From assembly GCA_937924505.1 (NCBI GenBank), contig CALDSR010000007.1, forward strand, positions 1 through 61,640: a stretch of DNA of 61,640 nucleotides, written 5' to 3'. The first letter of the stretch is position 1. Each line of letters starts with the position of its first letter. This document shows positions 38,111 through 47,981 of the stretch, one piece after another. The translations under genes and the position numbers were made by a program. Under the pieces are notes generated by a model. That model had not been told where the DNA came from and did not search any database. It was given only the letters and a program-made list of their open reading frames with translations. The stretch is from an uncultured Granulosicoccus sp. GTDB lineage: Bacteria > Pseudomonadota > Gammaproteobacteria > Granulosicoccales > Granulosicoccaceae.

Positions 38111-39934
38111 TCAACGCTCCAGATCAAGCTTGCTGTCAAGTTCCTGGTCTATCCACCAGCCGGTCGGAAAGCCTGAGCCGATGAAGCTCACGTATTGGGG
38201 CAAAGTGTCAGGCATGCCGAAGCGATTCCAGTGTGCGGTGCGGTGCTGGCTATTGTAGAACTGCGGTATTGTGTACTTATTCCATAGTAAAACCCGGTCG
38301 AGCGCACGGCTTGTGGTCTGTAAGCTTTCGAGAGATTTTGCATTGACGATATCCTCGATCAGTGCGTCAACCACTGGGTTCTTGATGCCGGCATAGTTGC
38401 CCGTTCCGCGTTCATCGGCAGCCACGCTGCCAAAGTAAGAGCGTAACTCGGGGCCCGGTGGTGGGAAGAAGTTAAGGAATACAGTGATTAGATCAAAATC
38501 AAAATCATCGAGCCGAACTTGATATTGCGCACTGTCCACAACCCGCATACTTGCATCGACGCCGGCTTTTTTCAGATTTTGCACAAAAGGGGCAGCCACC
38601 CGCTGACCGTCAGCTTGTGCCAACAAGTACTCGACTTTCATTTGCTGGCCATTTTTCATGAGTTTGCCGCTCTCCAGTTTCCATCCCGCCTTATTGAAAA
38701 GCGCCAGAGCTTCACGCAACTGTTTGCGGTTCCGGCCGCTACCATCTGTTACGGGGCCAATATAGGTTTCGGTGAACACTTCCGCTGGCAACTGATCACG
38801 AAAAGGTTCAAGAATCGCAATTTCTTCGGCAGTTGGTGGGCCACTTACGCCGTAGTCTGAATTTGGGAAGTAGCTATTGATACGGTCATACTGGTTATAG
38901 AGAATGGTACGCTTGATGGTTTCGAAGTCATACAGCAAGTCGAAGGCTTTTCGCACATTCACATCATCAAACGGCGCCCGTCGCGAATTGAAGAAAAAGG
39001 CCTGAGTGCCCCGAGGTGTTGTTTCCGGCGGTGTAAAGAATTTGATGTCGCCATTCTTTACTTCATCAGTATTGTAAGCCGTCGCCCAGCGCTTGGAACT
39101 GTTCTCGATACGGAAATCGATATCGCCTGCCTTGAAGGCTTCGACCATAACTTCAAGATCACGATAGTAGTCATAACGAATGGTATCGATGTTGGAGAGC
39201 CCTTTGTTTACCTCAAGGTCAGCACCCCAGTAGTCCTTGACGCGTTCATAGGTGATTGATCGACCGGCGTCAACGTCACTGATGTAGTACGAGCCACTGC
39301 TCGGTTGTGGTGTCAGGAAGGTTTTTGAAATGTCCTTGTCTTTCCAGTACTCATGTGAAAGCGGACTGATACCCGCAACCTTCAGCAATGGCTTCATATT
39401 GTCACGAGTGGTGAAGGTAAACTTCAATTGATGATCACCGACGACTTCGACATTGTCGACTTCGTCGTAAAACGATTTCAGAAACGGGCGGCCGTGAGCA
39501 CGGATTGTCTGAAAGCTGAATTCGAAATCTTTCGCCGTGATAGGAGTGCCATCATTGAATCTGGCCTCAGGACGAAGGTTGAAAATGATCCAGCTTTTGT
39601 CATCTGGATACTCGACGGACTCCGCGATCAGTCCATAGACCGCAGAAAGCTCATCGGCGGAAGCGACCATCAAGGTGTCCAAGGCGCGACCGATCGATCG
39701 AGGCGTATTGCCTTTGAGAATATAGCTGTTGAGGCTGTCGAATGTGCCAAAAGCGCCCAGCACGATAGAACCGCCTTTTGGAGCCTCGGGATTCACATAG
39801 GGCCAGTGTTCGATGCCGTCTTTGTATAAGGGCTCGCCAAATTCAGCCATGGACCAGCTGACGGTGGTTTCCGCCTCGGCAGGCATGGTTGAGACAGCCA
39901 TTGCGGCAGCGAGAAGTACGGATCGAAACACCAT
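38111..39934 (-). CDS. yejA: YejA-type periplasmic binding protein
   Basis: Solute-binding protein of 607 residues, long as expected for YejA, with signal peptide cleaved near AEA-ET. The YejA-specific opening WSMAEFGEPLYKDGIEHWPY and NPEAPKGGSIVLGAFGTFDS are present; the middle has RPEARFNDGTPITAKDFEFS and FDDVNVRKAFDLLYDFETI. E. coli YejA takes up peptides including the antibiotic microcin C. It is first of the operon, with GAGGTGA just upstream of the ATG. This is the second peptide importer in the window. Confidence 0.95.
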   Translation of the reverse strand: MVFRSVLLAAAMAVSTMPAEAETTVSWSMAEFGEPLYKDGIEHWPYVNPEAPKGGSIVLGAFGTFDSLNSYILKGNTPRSIGRALDTLMVASADELSAVYGLIAESVEYPDDKSWIIFNLRPEARFNDGTPITAKDFEFSFQTIRAHGRPFLKSFYDEVDNVEVVGDHQLKFTFTTRDNMKPLLKVAGISPLSHEYWKDKDISKTFLTPQPSSGSYYISDVDAGRSITYERVKDYWGADLEVNKGLSNIDTIRYDYYRDLEVMVEAFKAGDIDFRIENSSKRWATAYNTDEVKNGDIKFFTPPETTPRGTQAFFFNSRRAPFDDVNVRKAFDLLYDFETIKRTILYNQYDRINSYFPNSDYGVSGPPTAEEIAILEPFRDQLPAEVFTETYIGPVTDGSGRNRKQLREALALFNKAGWKLESGKLMKNGQQMKVEYLLAQADGQRVAAPFVQNLKKAGVDASMRVVDSAQYQVRLDDFDFDLITVFLNFFPPPGPELRSYFGSVAADERGTGNYAGIKNPVVDALIEDIVNAKSLESLQTTSRALDRVLLWNKYTIPQFYNSQHRTAHWNRFGMPDTLPQYVSFIGSGFPTGWWIDQELDSKLDLER

Positions 39935-40139
39935 CGGGAAATCACCTCAGGTTTTGGGTAAAATCAGATTCTAGCAGCCCGATTCCATGCAGGAACCATG
40001 CTCACGAATATTCGGACAGAGCATCGAGTTGAAGGTTTCAGGGGCCCCGAGAATCGGGAACCTGTGCCCCCTGCGGCCATCGGATTCTGCCAGAACGCCT
40101 AAGCTATCAACTTACTCTATTCGTCCTCGTCAAGTCAGC

Positions 40140-40766
40140 ATGCTCGATCGTCATATCATCCCGATTATCAAACCGCCACTTCGGCGCATAGCTGTGCGTG
40201 TGCATCGCCTGGGATACACGGCAGACCAGCTGACGTTTGCGGGGTTCGCCTGTGGTATCGCATCGTTTCTGTGTCTGGCGTTTGAACGCAATGATCTCGC
40301 GCTGATATTTTTTGTGATCAACCGACTGGCTGACGGTATTGACGGCGAGCTTGCTCGCTTGTCCGAAGGGACTGATGCCGGTGCCTTTCTGGATATCACA
40401 CTGGACTTTGTCATCTACGCGCTGATACCGGTCGGTTTTGCGCTATGCAACCCGGCAGTCAACGCGCTGCCTGCGGCAGTACTGGTGGCAAGCTTTGTTG
40501 GTACTGGGGCAAGCTTTCTGGCCTTTGCCTCGCAAGCGGACAAGCACGCCATCAGTCATCCTGATTTTTCCTACAAAGGCTTGTACTACCTCAACGGTCT
40601 TGCCGAAGGCACTGAAACCATTATGTGCTTCGTACTGATGTGCCTGTTCCCCGACTCGTTCCCGATACTCGCCTATGGTTTCGCAGCGATATGTGTTATC
40701 ACAACAATCAACCGGATCTACTTCGGTTACCGCACTTTGAAAACGGTTGGCACTACAGGCACTTAA
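40140..40766 (+). CDS. CDP-alcohol phosphatidyltransferase family membrane protein
   Basis: Integral membrane enzyme of 208 residues from ATG 40140 (MLDRHIIPIIKPPLRRIA). The frame is open for 51 more codons upstream, but that part is Arg/Pro/Ser-rich and non-membrane, so I reject it. The catalytic signature DGxxAR...G...D...D is present as DGELARLSEGTDAGAFLD, with one residue fewer than usual between Arg and Gly. Six hydrophobic segments follow. The family transfers a phosphoalcohol from CDP-activated lipid or alcohol; the substrate cannot be told. The stop overlaps the convergent RND gene by four bases. The 205 bases before it hold no gene. Confidence 0.88.
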   Translation: MLDRHIIPIIKPPLRRIAVRVHRLGYTADQLTFAGFACGIASFLCLAFERNDLALIFFVINRLADGIDGELARLSEGTDAGAFLDITLDFVIYALIPVGFALCNPAVNALPAAVLVASFVGTGASFLAFASQADKHAISHPDFSYKGLYYLNGLAEGTETIMCFVLMCLFPDSFPILAYGFAAICVITTINRIYFGYRTLKTVGTTGT

Positions 40767-43700
40767 CGCGTCGTGCGGAGCGTTGGAATATTGTCCAGTT
40801 GACGCGTTGCAGCGCTCTCCGGATTCTGCAAATCCGTTTTATGGTTCGAGTGATGTTTGGTTGTGCTGCCTCCGGATAGCTTATCGTCAGGTAAGGATTC
40901 AAGCTCGCCGCCAAGGTCTCTGGCGATCAACATGTATATCGAAGGAATGACGAACAAGGTAAACAAGGTTCCGATAGCCATGCCACCGACCAATACGAGC
41001 CCGATCGAGTTTCGCGCTTCAGCCCCGGGGCCACTGACCAATACGAGTGGGAAGTGACCAGCAACGGTTGCAACCGTGGTCATTAAAATGGGACGAAAAC
41101 GAGTGGTGGATGCAGCCTTGATAGCAGCCAGTTTGCTAAGCCCAAGTTGTTGCATTTGCTTGGCGAACTCCACAACGAGAATGCCGTTTTTAGCCACGAG
41201 ACCAATCAAGGTGACCAGTCCAACTTGTGAGTAGATGTTCAAGGTTGTCGTAAAGCTGTTTGTCCAATACGGCATTTGCGGATTGGGCATTTTCATAAAG
41301 GTAAAGATCAAGGCGCCAAACATTGCCAGTGGTACCGAACCTGCCAGAATGACAAAGGGATCACGAAAGCTATTGAACTGTGCCGCCAGGGTCAGGTAAA
41401 TCAGCACAACCGCGAGCATGAAAGCGGGCAGAAATTTGTTACCTTCCAGACGTAGTTGGCGCGACTCTCCTGTGTAGTCCACTGAATAGCCGGGCGGGAG
41501 AATCTCGGCTGCAGTATCTTCCAGAAATGTCAGCGCTTTATCCAGAGTACTGATCGTGACCCCACTAAGCTTCACAGCGTTAAGTTGCTGAAAGCGGTTC
41601 AAAGAACGTGGAACCGTACTGTTTTCTATGCTTGCCAATGAACCCAGCTGAACCAACGTGCCATTGGGGCCAGATACATACAGGTTTTTCAGCTGATCAG
41701 GGTTCAGCCGCTCGGCCCGTAAAGCCTGTGGAATAACACGGTAACTTCTGCCTTCGATATTGAAGCGATTGACATAGCCACCACCGAGCAAGGTGCCGAC
41801 ATCTGCGCCGACCTGCTGCATGGTCAAGCCGAGATCAGCGACTCGCTCGCGATCAAAGACGAGTTTGCTTTGCGCCTTGTCAATTTTGGTATCGATAATG
41901 GGTGGGAAGGCAAACAGGCCCGACTTGATGGCAGCAAATTGAATCTGCTGGGCGAAGCCAAGAATCTCTTCAGGTTCTGCCGTTGAGGCTAATACAAACT
42001 CTACCGGGAACTGACCACCGCCAGGCAATGCTGGTGGTGTTACCGGGAACATATTGATGCCGCTGATGTTGTTTAGCTTTTGTGCAATTTCGGGTTTTAC
42101 GTCGAATACAGTGCGGTCGCGTTCATCCCAATCTTTCAGCACCATGCCGCCAAAGCCGGATGACGGAAAGGTCAACTGGAAAGTAAACTCGGTTTCATCG
42201 ACACTTCTGAACGCTTCATCCGCTTGTGCGGCATAGCGACTGGCGCTTTCGATCGTCGCGTTACCTGATCCGTCGACAATGCCGAATATGATGCCTTGGT
42301 CTTCAGTGGGCGCCAATTCCTTTGACGACATGATGAACATCGGAATGCACAACAAGCTGATGACGATCCATACGATGTAAACCGCAGGGCGTGCCTTCAA
42401 AGTGCCGTTCAGCATATTGATGTAACGAGTGCGCAAGCGGGTGAACAAGCGGTTGACGATTTTGGCAAAGCCACTTTCGGAATCACCTTCGCGCAACAAG
42501 CTTGCCGACATCATGGGTGATAGTGTCAGCGCAACGATACCTGAGATTGTGACGGCGCCTGCCAATGTGAAGGCAAACTCACGGAACAGTGAACCGGTCA
42601 GGCCGCCTTGAAGCCCGATCGGCAAATAAACGGCGACCAGTGTTGCTGTCATCGCAATGACTGGCCCCACTAATTCTCGCGCACCCAAAATCGCGGCATC
42701 AAAGCGGCTCTTGCCTTCGCTGATATGCCGCTCGACGTTCTCGACGACAACAATGGCATCGTCAACGACCAGACCTACTGACAATACAACGGCTAACAAC
42801 GTCAAGAGGTTCACGCTAAAGCCGAACATTTGCATCAGGAAGACCGCCCCGATCAAAGAGATTGGAATCGCCATGATCGGTACGATGACGGATCGCATGG
42901 AGCCAAGAAACAGGAAGATCACCAACATGACAATAAGCAATGTTTCGATCAGCGTCGTGATGACTTCGCGAATCGAACTCTCGATATATTGTGTGGCATC
43001 GTAGGCGACCGTAGCAGTCATGCCTGAAGGCAGTGAGCTCTTGATGGCATCCAGCTCATTTCTGACACCTTGTATGACATCAAGGGTATTGGCGTTGGGA
43101 AGCGGCCAGATACCCATGAATATTGCTTCATCACCGCTATAGCGTACTTCTACATCAGTCGCATCCGCGCCGAGCTCGACAGTCGCGACATCCTTGAGAC
43201 GTATGACTGCATCGTCGCTTGCTCTGAGTACCAGATTTTCAAAATCCTCAACCGTCGAGATATCGGTGTTTGCGGCAAGGTTAATTTCAACCAGCGCACC
43301 CTTTGTCTTGCCCAGGGCGGCCAGATAGTTGTTTGATGCCAGTGCAGTTCGCACTTGCAGCGGTGTGATGTTGTGAGCTGCGAGCAGACTGCTGTCCAGC
43401 CAGATACGCATGGCGAAGTTTCGCCCGCCAAGTACCTCAGCTCGTTGCACACCATCTTGTGCGGCCAGTCGTGGTTGCACCACGCGAGTCAGGAAGTCGG
43501 TAACTTGATTGGGTTCAAGAATGTCCGAGGTAAAACTGAGATATGCCGAGGCAACGGTACTGTCGGCTGACTCCACATTGATGACAGGCACTTCGGCTTC
43601 TGGCGGCAAGTCCCCGCGCACCTGTGTCACTTTGGAATTGATCTCCGACAGGGCTTTGATCGGGTCGTAGTTCAATTCAAGACGTACACTAACAGTTGAT

Positions 43701-43963
43701 ATGCCTTGTGTGCTTGATGAAGATACATAGTCCACACCGTCAGCGCCGGAAACGGCACGTTCGAGTGGCGTGGTGATAAAACCTCGAACGAGCTCCGCAC
43801 TGGCGCCAATATACGCCGTCGTTATTGTCACCACGGCGTTGTCGTTTCTTGGATATTGTCTGACACTGAGACTTGTAACTGCCTGAATGCCGGCAATCAA
43901 TATCAACAGGCTGACGACGATTGCCAGTACCGGGCGTTTTACAAAGATGTCGGTAAAGTGCAT
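40763..43963 (-). CDS. RND family multidrug efflux permease (AcrB/MexF-like)
   Basis: Inner-membrane proton-driven pump of 1066 residues, starting at the Met of MHFTDIFVKRPVLAIVVS; an in-frame extension of 17 codons upstream overlaps the adaptor gene and is unlikely. Twelve membrane helices with two large periplasmic loops fit HAE1-type RND pumps. Proton-relay residues are in VDDAIVVVENVERHI (the two Asp) and GLVAKNGILVVEFAKQM (the Lys). The gene follows its adaptor by seven bases. No outer-membrane TolC-like gene or local regulator is present, so it must borrow a channel encoded elsewhere. Confidence 0.95.
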   Translation of the reverse strand: MHFTDIFVKRPVLAIVVSLLILIAGIQAVTSLSVRQYPRNDNAVVTITTAYIGASAELVRGFITTPLERAVSGADGVDYVSSSSTQGISTVSVRLELNYDPIKALSEINSKVTQVRGDLPPEAEVPVINVESADSTVASAYLSFTSDILEPNQVTDFLTRVVQPRLAAQDGVQRAEVLGGRNFAMRIWLDSSLLAAHNITPLQVRTALASNNYLAALGKTKGALVEINLAANTDISTVEDFENLVLRASDDAVIRLKDVATVELGADATDVEVRYSGDEAIFMGIWPLPNANTLDVIQGVRNELDAIKSSLPSGMTATVAYDATQYIESSIREVITTLIETLLIVMLVIFLFLGSMRSVIVPIMAIPISLIGAVFLMQMFGFSVNLLTLLAVVLSVGLVVDDAIVVVENVERHISEGKSRFDAAILGARELVGPVIAMTATLVAVYLPIGLQGGLTGSLFREFAFTLAGAVTISGIVALTLSPMMSASLLREGDSESGFAKIVNRLFTRLRTRYINMLNGTLKARPAVYIVWIVISLLCIPMFIMSSKELAPTEDQGIIFGIVDGSGNATIESASRYAAQADEAFRSVDETEFTFQLTFPSSGFGGMVLKDWDERDRTVFDVKPEIAQKLNNISGINMFPVTPPALPGGGQFPVEFVLASTAEPEEILGFAQQIQFAAIKSGLFAFPPIIDTKIDKAQSKLVFDRERVADLGLTMQQVGADVGTLLGGGYVNRFNIEGRSYRVIPQALRAERLNPDQLKNLYVSGPNGTLVQLGSLASIENSTVPRSLNRFQQLNAVKLSGVTISTLDKALTFLEDTAAEILPPGYSVDYTGESRQLRLEGNKFLPAFMLAVVLIYLTLAAQFNSFRDPFVILAGSVPLAMFGALIFTFMKMPNPQMPYWTNSFTTTLNIYSQVGLVTLIGLVAKNGILVVEFAKQMQQLGLSKLAAIKAASTTRFRPILMTTVATVAGHFPLVLVSGPGAEARNSIGLVLVGGMAIGTLFTLFVIPSIYMLIARDLGGELESLPDDKLSGGSTTKHHSNHKTDLQNPESAATRQLDNIPTLRTTR

Positions 43964-43970
43964 ATCCGCC

Positions 43971-45113
43971 TCAGGCGTTGTCAGGCTGCGGCGCAATTTC
44001 AGCTTCAGTGCCACCGTCGTTGATCACCACTGGTGCCCCGGTGCGCAATTTGAATACACCATCATTGGCGATCGTTTGTGACGCTTCAAGTCCTTTGGTA
44101 ACTTCGACGAAGTCGCCTCTGCGTTCACCGAGTTGCACGAATTGTTGTCGAGCAATGAGTTGCGACTGATCATTCTCTTCGAGAATGAAGACTGAATCGC
44201 CATAGGTTGCGAAACTCACTGCGGTCAATGGAATCATCAGCAGTTTCCGTTCGATTGGCAAAACAACTTCCACATTGGCGAACATGCCCGGAAGTAGATC
44301 AGGTAAGCCACCCTCGCTGGAATCGCCCTTGTCAGCCTTCGTATCCAAGGTTGCCTGTGCGCGAACGGTACGGGTGCTCGTATTGATTTCGGTATCGATG
44401 GCGGTGATCTTGCCGCTGAAGACGGTGTCCGGAACAGCGCTGGTTGTCACGCGTACCTGAAGGCCTGAGCTGACTGTTGCCAGGGCCTTTTGTGGCAGAG
44501 AGAAATTGACGCGCATCGGATCAAAGGCCTGCAATGACACGATCGGGACACCTTGAGACAAATCCTGTCCGATATCGACCAGGCGTAACCCCAGACGTCC
44601 GTCAAACGGTGCGCTGATCTGCTTTTTGTCGAGGCTGGAGGAGATGTTGTCAACCTGAGCTTCTGCCAAACTGGCCTGTGAGCGCGCAGCGTCAAGCTCT
44701 GAACGCGATACGACTTTGCTGCGAAACAGGCGAGCCACTCGATCGAGATTGTTTTGAGCGAGTACCAGATCAGATTCGGCGGCGCTCAGTTGCGCACTTT
44801 CAGTGCTGACATCCTGCTCTACCAGCAGGTCTCCTTGTGTCACTCGTTCACCACCATCGAAGAATAAGCCGGTCACTCTTCCTGGAAGGTCAGCGGTGAT
44901 CACAACACCTTGTGCAGCTTCGAGAGTGCCGATGGTTTGCAGGCTGGTCTCCCAGCTGACCGCTTGCACGTCAACCGCAGTAATCGCAGTTGCTGGTGGA
45001 CTCATCGATGCACCGGCTTCTATCATGCTCACGATCTGATCGAACTTGACGAACGCCAGGCCGGCAATAATTACGATCAATCCCAGAACAGCTACGGCAA
45101 TGCGTTTTTTCAT
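43971..45113 (-). CDS. RND efflux periplasmic adaptor (membrane fusion protein)
   Basis: Adaptor of 380 residues from ATG 45113, anchored by an N-terminal helix (KKRIAVAVLGLIVIIAGLAF). A lipoyl-like half motif (ITADLPGRVTGLFFDGGERV) and a coiled-coil hairpin (AAESDLVLAQNNLDRVARLF and ARSQASLAEAQVDNI) follow, then the second lipoyl half ISAPFDGRLGLRLVDIGQ and a beta-barrel domain. It links the pump to the outer-membrane channel. It is transcribed with the pump gene downstream; the region upstream (45114-45315) is shared with the divergent dehydratase gene. Confidence 0.95.
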   Translation of the reverse strand: MKKRIAVAVLGLIVIIAGLAFVKFDQIVSMIEAGASMSPPATAITAVDVQAVSWETSLQTIGTLEAAQGVVITADLPGRVTGLFFDGGERVTQGDLLVEQDVSTESAQLSAAESDLVLAQNNLDRVARLFRSKVVSRSELDAARSQASLAEAQVDNISSSLDKKQISAPFDGRLGLRLVDIGQDLSQGVPIVSLQAFDPMRVNFSLPQKALATVSSGLQVRVTTSAVPDTVFSGKITAIDTEINTSTRTVRAQATLDTKADKGDSSEGGLPDLLPGMFANVEVVLPIERKLLMIPLTAVSFATYGDSVFILEENDQSQLIARQQFVQLGERRGDFVEVTKGLEASQTIANDGVFKLRTGAPVVINDGGTEAEIAPQPDNA

Positions 45114-45315
45114 GGTCAATGGTTTCTTGCGCGAAAAGTCTCAGCGCTTGGTCTGCTTGTACGTTGCAAGTGGACAGATTAGACCCATGGGAACACGTGA
45201 ACAAGCTGCAATTCGGTTATGCACGGGATCAGGTGTTATTACTTTTCACCGCATCACTAGTGCTGCAAGGTAAACTGAGTCATGGTTCTCGTTTAGTGAT
45301 AGCGTGGTGAGTCTG

Positions 45316-46323
45316 ATGCATACCCATGATTCGACGTCATCGGTCATTGAGCCTTCGCTCGATACGGTACGCTCGGTCGCTGACAAAGTGTCACCTTTTG
45401 TGCTGCGTACGCCGACAGTTACCTGGCCAGTCATCCCCGAATTGCGGCCGGACAGCTGTGAGTTGTTTGTAAAATTGGAACTCCTGCAGCGTACTGGAAG
45501 CTTCAAGGCCCGTGGCGCGATCAACAATGTTCAGCAGTTGCTCGAAAACTCAAGCGCATCTGATATCTCAGAACATCCGGGTGTGACTGCTTTTTCAGCG
45601 GGTAACCATGCCATCGCAACTGCTTATGCTGCGCGAGCTCTGGGCGTCAGTGCCAAGGTTGTCATGCCCCGAAGTGCGAATCCTTTTCGAGTCGAGCGTT
45701 GCCAGCACTATGGCGCTGAAGTGGTCTTTGGCGAAACCATTGCTGATCTCTTGTCGATTGTCAAAACTTTGCAGGCCGACGAGGGGCGTCCCCTTGTTCA
45801 TCCTTTTGAAAGTGAGCACACCATTGCTGGAACTGCGGGTGTTGGTCTTGAGTTATGTAACGATATCGAATCGCTTGATGCCGTTATCGTGCCGGTTGGT
45901 GGTGGCGGCTTGATCGCAGGTGTCGCGGCGGCAGTCAAGCAGTTACAGCCCAAGTGTGCGGTATTTGGCGTAGAGCCTGTTGGCGCGTGTGGTATGCAAC
46001 AGAGTGTCGCCCAAGGTGCGCCTATGGATCAGGTTATGGTCGACACGATCGCAGATAGTCTTGGCGCACCCATGCATGCACCTCTGACGTTTGCGAATGT
46101 GCGTGATCATGTCGATGAATTGGTGCAGGTCAGTGACGATGAGCTGCGAGCCGCAATGTGCCAGATGTTCAACGACATGAAGCTCGCTGTCGAGCCCGCC
46201 TGTGCCGCTGCTCTGGCTGCCTTGAATCGACCATTGGCAACACGCCTTGCTAACAAACGTGTTGCACTGATTGCTTGTGGCAGCAATATGGACATGGACA
46301 CCTATCAGCGGCTACTCGCTTGA
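45316..46323 (+). CDS. PLP-dependent threonine/serine dehydratase-like protein
   Basis: Fold-type II PLP enzyme of 335 residues. The Schiff-base lysine is in TGSFKARGA, the substrate/cofactor loop in FSAGNHAIATAYAARAL, and the phosphate-binding loop in VPVGGGGLIAG. There is no C-terminal ACT domain, so it is of the short catabolic or serine racemase/dehydratase type without allosteric control. ATG 45316 has GGTGAG just upstream; GTGs at 45304 and 45307 are alternatives. It could be threonine dehydratase, serine dehydratase or hydroxyaspartate dehydratase; sequence alone does not decide. Confidence 0.88.
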   Translation: MHTHDSTSSVIEPSLDTVRSVADKVSPFVLRTPTVTWPVIPELRPDSCELFVKLELLQRTGSFKARGAINNVQQLLENSSASDISEHPGVTAFSAGNHAIATAYAARALGVSAKVVMPRSANPFRVERCQHYGAEVVFGETIADLLSIVKTLQADEGRPLVHPFESEHTIAGTAGVGLELCNDIESLDAVIVPVGGGGLIAGVAAAVKQLQPKCAVFGVEPVGACGMQQSVAQGAPMDQVMVDTIADSLGAPMHAPLTFANVRDHVDELVQVSDDELRAAMCQMFNDMKLAVEPACAAALAALNRPLATRLANKRVALIACGSNMDMDTYQRLLA

Positions 46324-46361
46324 CTATCTATTTGATCGCTGACTTGAATTGGCCGCTCTGA

Positions 46362-46673
46362 ATGAAACATAAAGTCAGACTATCGGCCAAACAGTCGCAT
46401 GAATTTGAAGGAATGTGTCTGGCGTCGGTAGCTGCGCTGAATCATGATGGATCCATTCGTCGCCAGTTTCGTCTTTATGAAACGACGACGGGCTATGTAG
46501 CTACCCGTATTGACGATCCTGACACCATTGATAGTCGACATTGGGGCGCTATTTGCGTCACGGTGACGGATGTCTACGATTTCTTTGGCAACGAACCGCT
46601 GGCAAATTACCTGTACGGACATGTAGGTTTCACGATTCCTGGCCTCAGGATCATGCCTCGTTCTTCGCAGTGA
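46362..46673 (+). CDS. Small protein of unknown function
   Basis: A 103-residue soluble product (MKHKVRLSAKQSHEFEGM...) with alternating beta-like segments (RRQFRLYETTTGYVATRID, HWGAICVTVTDVYDFFGN). There is no signal or membrane segment and the ribosome site is weak. I do not recognise a family. It sits 38 bases after the dehydratase and 35 bases before the Fic-like gene on the same strand. Codon pattern and balanced composition support coding. Confidence 0.55.
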   Translation: MKHKVRLSAKQSHEFEGMCLASVAALNHDGSIRRQFRLYETTTGYVATRIDDPDTIDSRHWGAICVTVTDVYDFFGNEPLANYLYGHVGFTIPGLRIMPRSSQ

Positions 46674-46708
46674 GCTACCATAGGTACAAGCAGGCTTGAT
46701 CGAAATGC

Positions 46709-47782
46709 ATGTCGCCCAGAACCTCACCGAAAGACGCGTCTGACTTCGCCAAGAGGCCGGCTCGATTACCGCGATTACCGTCGGTAGCCAGTTTTGAGAC
46801 GGTGGAGTTGTTGCGTGCATGTTTGCCAGCGCATCGCGCGCTAGGGGCTTTCGAGCAATGCTGTCGTCAATCGCCTGTCTCTGCCGCCGCCTGCGATACA
46901 TTTACATGGTTGAATGCCGCCGCCGCCTTACAACTTGATGGGACTCTGTGCAGTCTCCGAGAGCTATTGGCCTCGCCAGAGACCCATAGACCGGAAGCGC
47001 TTGCGCGGTATGTGACGCAAACAAAAAATGCAGCATCACGGCTTGTGACTGAGCCGGTTGGCAGTGTTCTGGCCTTGGAGCTAGCAAGTGGTGTGTCGGC
47101 CAAAACAGCGACCGTCCGGCGTGGTGAGTCAGGTCCGGCAGCTAAGCGAATCGTCAAATCGCCGCCGGCTGGAGCAGAGCACCTGCAAATGCTGCTGGAA
47201 AATTGGCAGAATTTTGTCAGGCAGGATGCTGGATCGCTGGATTCTTTGCTGATCGCGGGTGCTGCACACGGTCAATGGATTGCCTTGCAACCGTTTACGC
47301 ATGCGAACACCGCGACCGGCCAATTGCTGACATCGCTGTTACTGGTTGAGGAAGGCTTGGTATCGGCCCCTGTGCTGCCTTTGACTCATACATTTGCTAG
47401 AAACTCGGACAATTATTGGCAGCACCTCGATGGTGCCATCAGCCATGGCATGCGTGATAACTGGCTTCGTCACTTTCTTCTGGAGATTGAAACGTCGGCC
47501 GTTTATGCGACTCGGGTGATGGTGGCCTGGCAGGAGCATCTGGATTTACTTTTTGCGAAATTACCGGAACTGCTACCCAAGCCGCCTTCAGCAGAATTGG
47601 TTCGTTTATGTGGGACCCCGAGTTTTGGTATCAGTGATCTCGCTGATGCAGGTATCTCGAGACGCCAGACCGCAACTGCTTGGATGCAAAGATTGGTCGA
47701 CGCGGGATTGTTGAAAGAGGGCAGGGCTGGCAAGGAAAAGCGTTATATAAACCCGGTGCTTCTGAACCTGATCCTGGGTTGA
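46709..47782 (+). CDS. Fic-family protein with a degenerate active-site motif
   Basis: A 357-residue protein with the architecture of a Fic AMP-transferase: Fic_N segment (VASFETVELLRACLPAHRALGAF), central Fic helices, and a winged-helix C-terminus (LADAGISRRQTATAWMQRL). The catalytic loop, normally HPFxxGNGRxGR, reads QPFTHANTATGQ at 194-205. The catalytic His is Gln194, both glycines of GNGR are Ala199 and Thr201, and both arginines are Ala202 and Gln205. The inhibitory helix motif [S/T]xxxE[G/N] is also altered (ALQLDG). Yet the frame is intact over its full length. It is probably a catalytically dead Fic protein kept for binding or regulation, or an early pseudogene without stops. Confidence 0.8.
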   Translation: MSPRTSPKDASDFAKRPARLPRLPSVASFETVELLRACLPAHRALGAFEQCCRQSPVSAAACDTFTWLNAAAALQLDGTLCSLRELLASPETHRPEALARYVTQTKNAASRLVTEPVGSVLALELASGVSAKTATVRRGESGPAAKRIVKSPPAGAEHLQMLLENWQNFVRQDAGSLDSLLIAGAAHGQWIALQPFTHANTATGQLLTSLLLVEEGLVSAPVLPLTHTFARNSDNYWQHLDGAISHGMRDNWLRHFLLEIETSAVYATRVMVAWQEHLDLLFAKLPELLPKPPSAELVRLCGTPSFGISDLADAGISRRQTATAWMQRLVDAGLLKEGRAGKEKRYINPVLLNLILG

Positions 47783-47981
47783 CGGTGCGAATCTGAACTG
47801 AAAATGAAAAAATGCCAGATGGATAACAGGCTGTATCTTGCCCGATGCTAACAATTTGGATAGTCGAGTGGCGCAACACCTTATTGGTAGGTAGGAGCGT
47901 CAGAAAACCAGCAATTTTCGCTATTGCCATGTTACGAGGTCGCGAGTATATTCGGGGAAAACCTATAAGTTGAGTGATCTC

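Noticed and set aside
39987..40139. Upstream extension of the CDP-alcohol phosphatidyltransferase
   Set aside because: The extra 51 residues have a non-coding look and the family begins at the Met at 40140.
40763..40766. Four-base overlap of two convergent stop codons
   Set aside because: Both genes are complete and of normal length; tail-to-tail overlap of this size is common and needs no special explanation.
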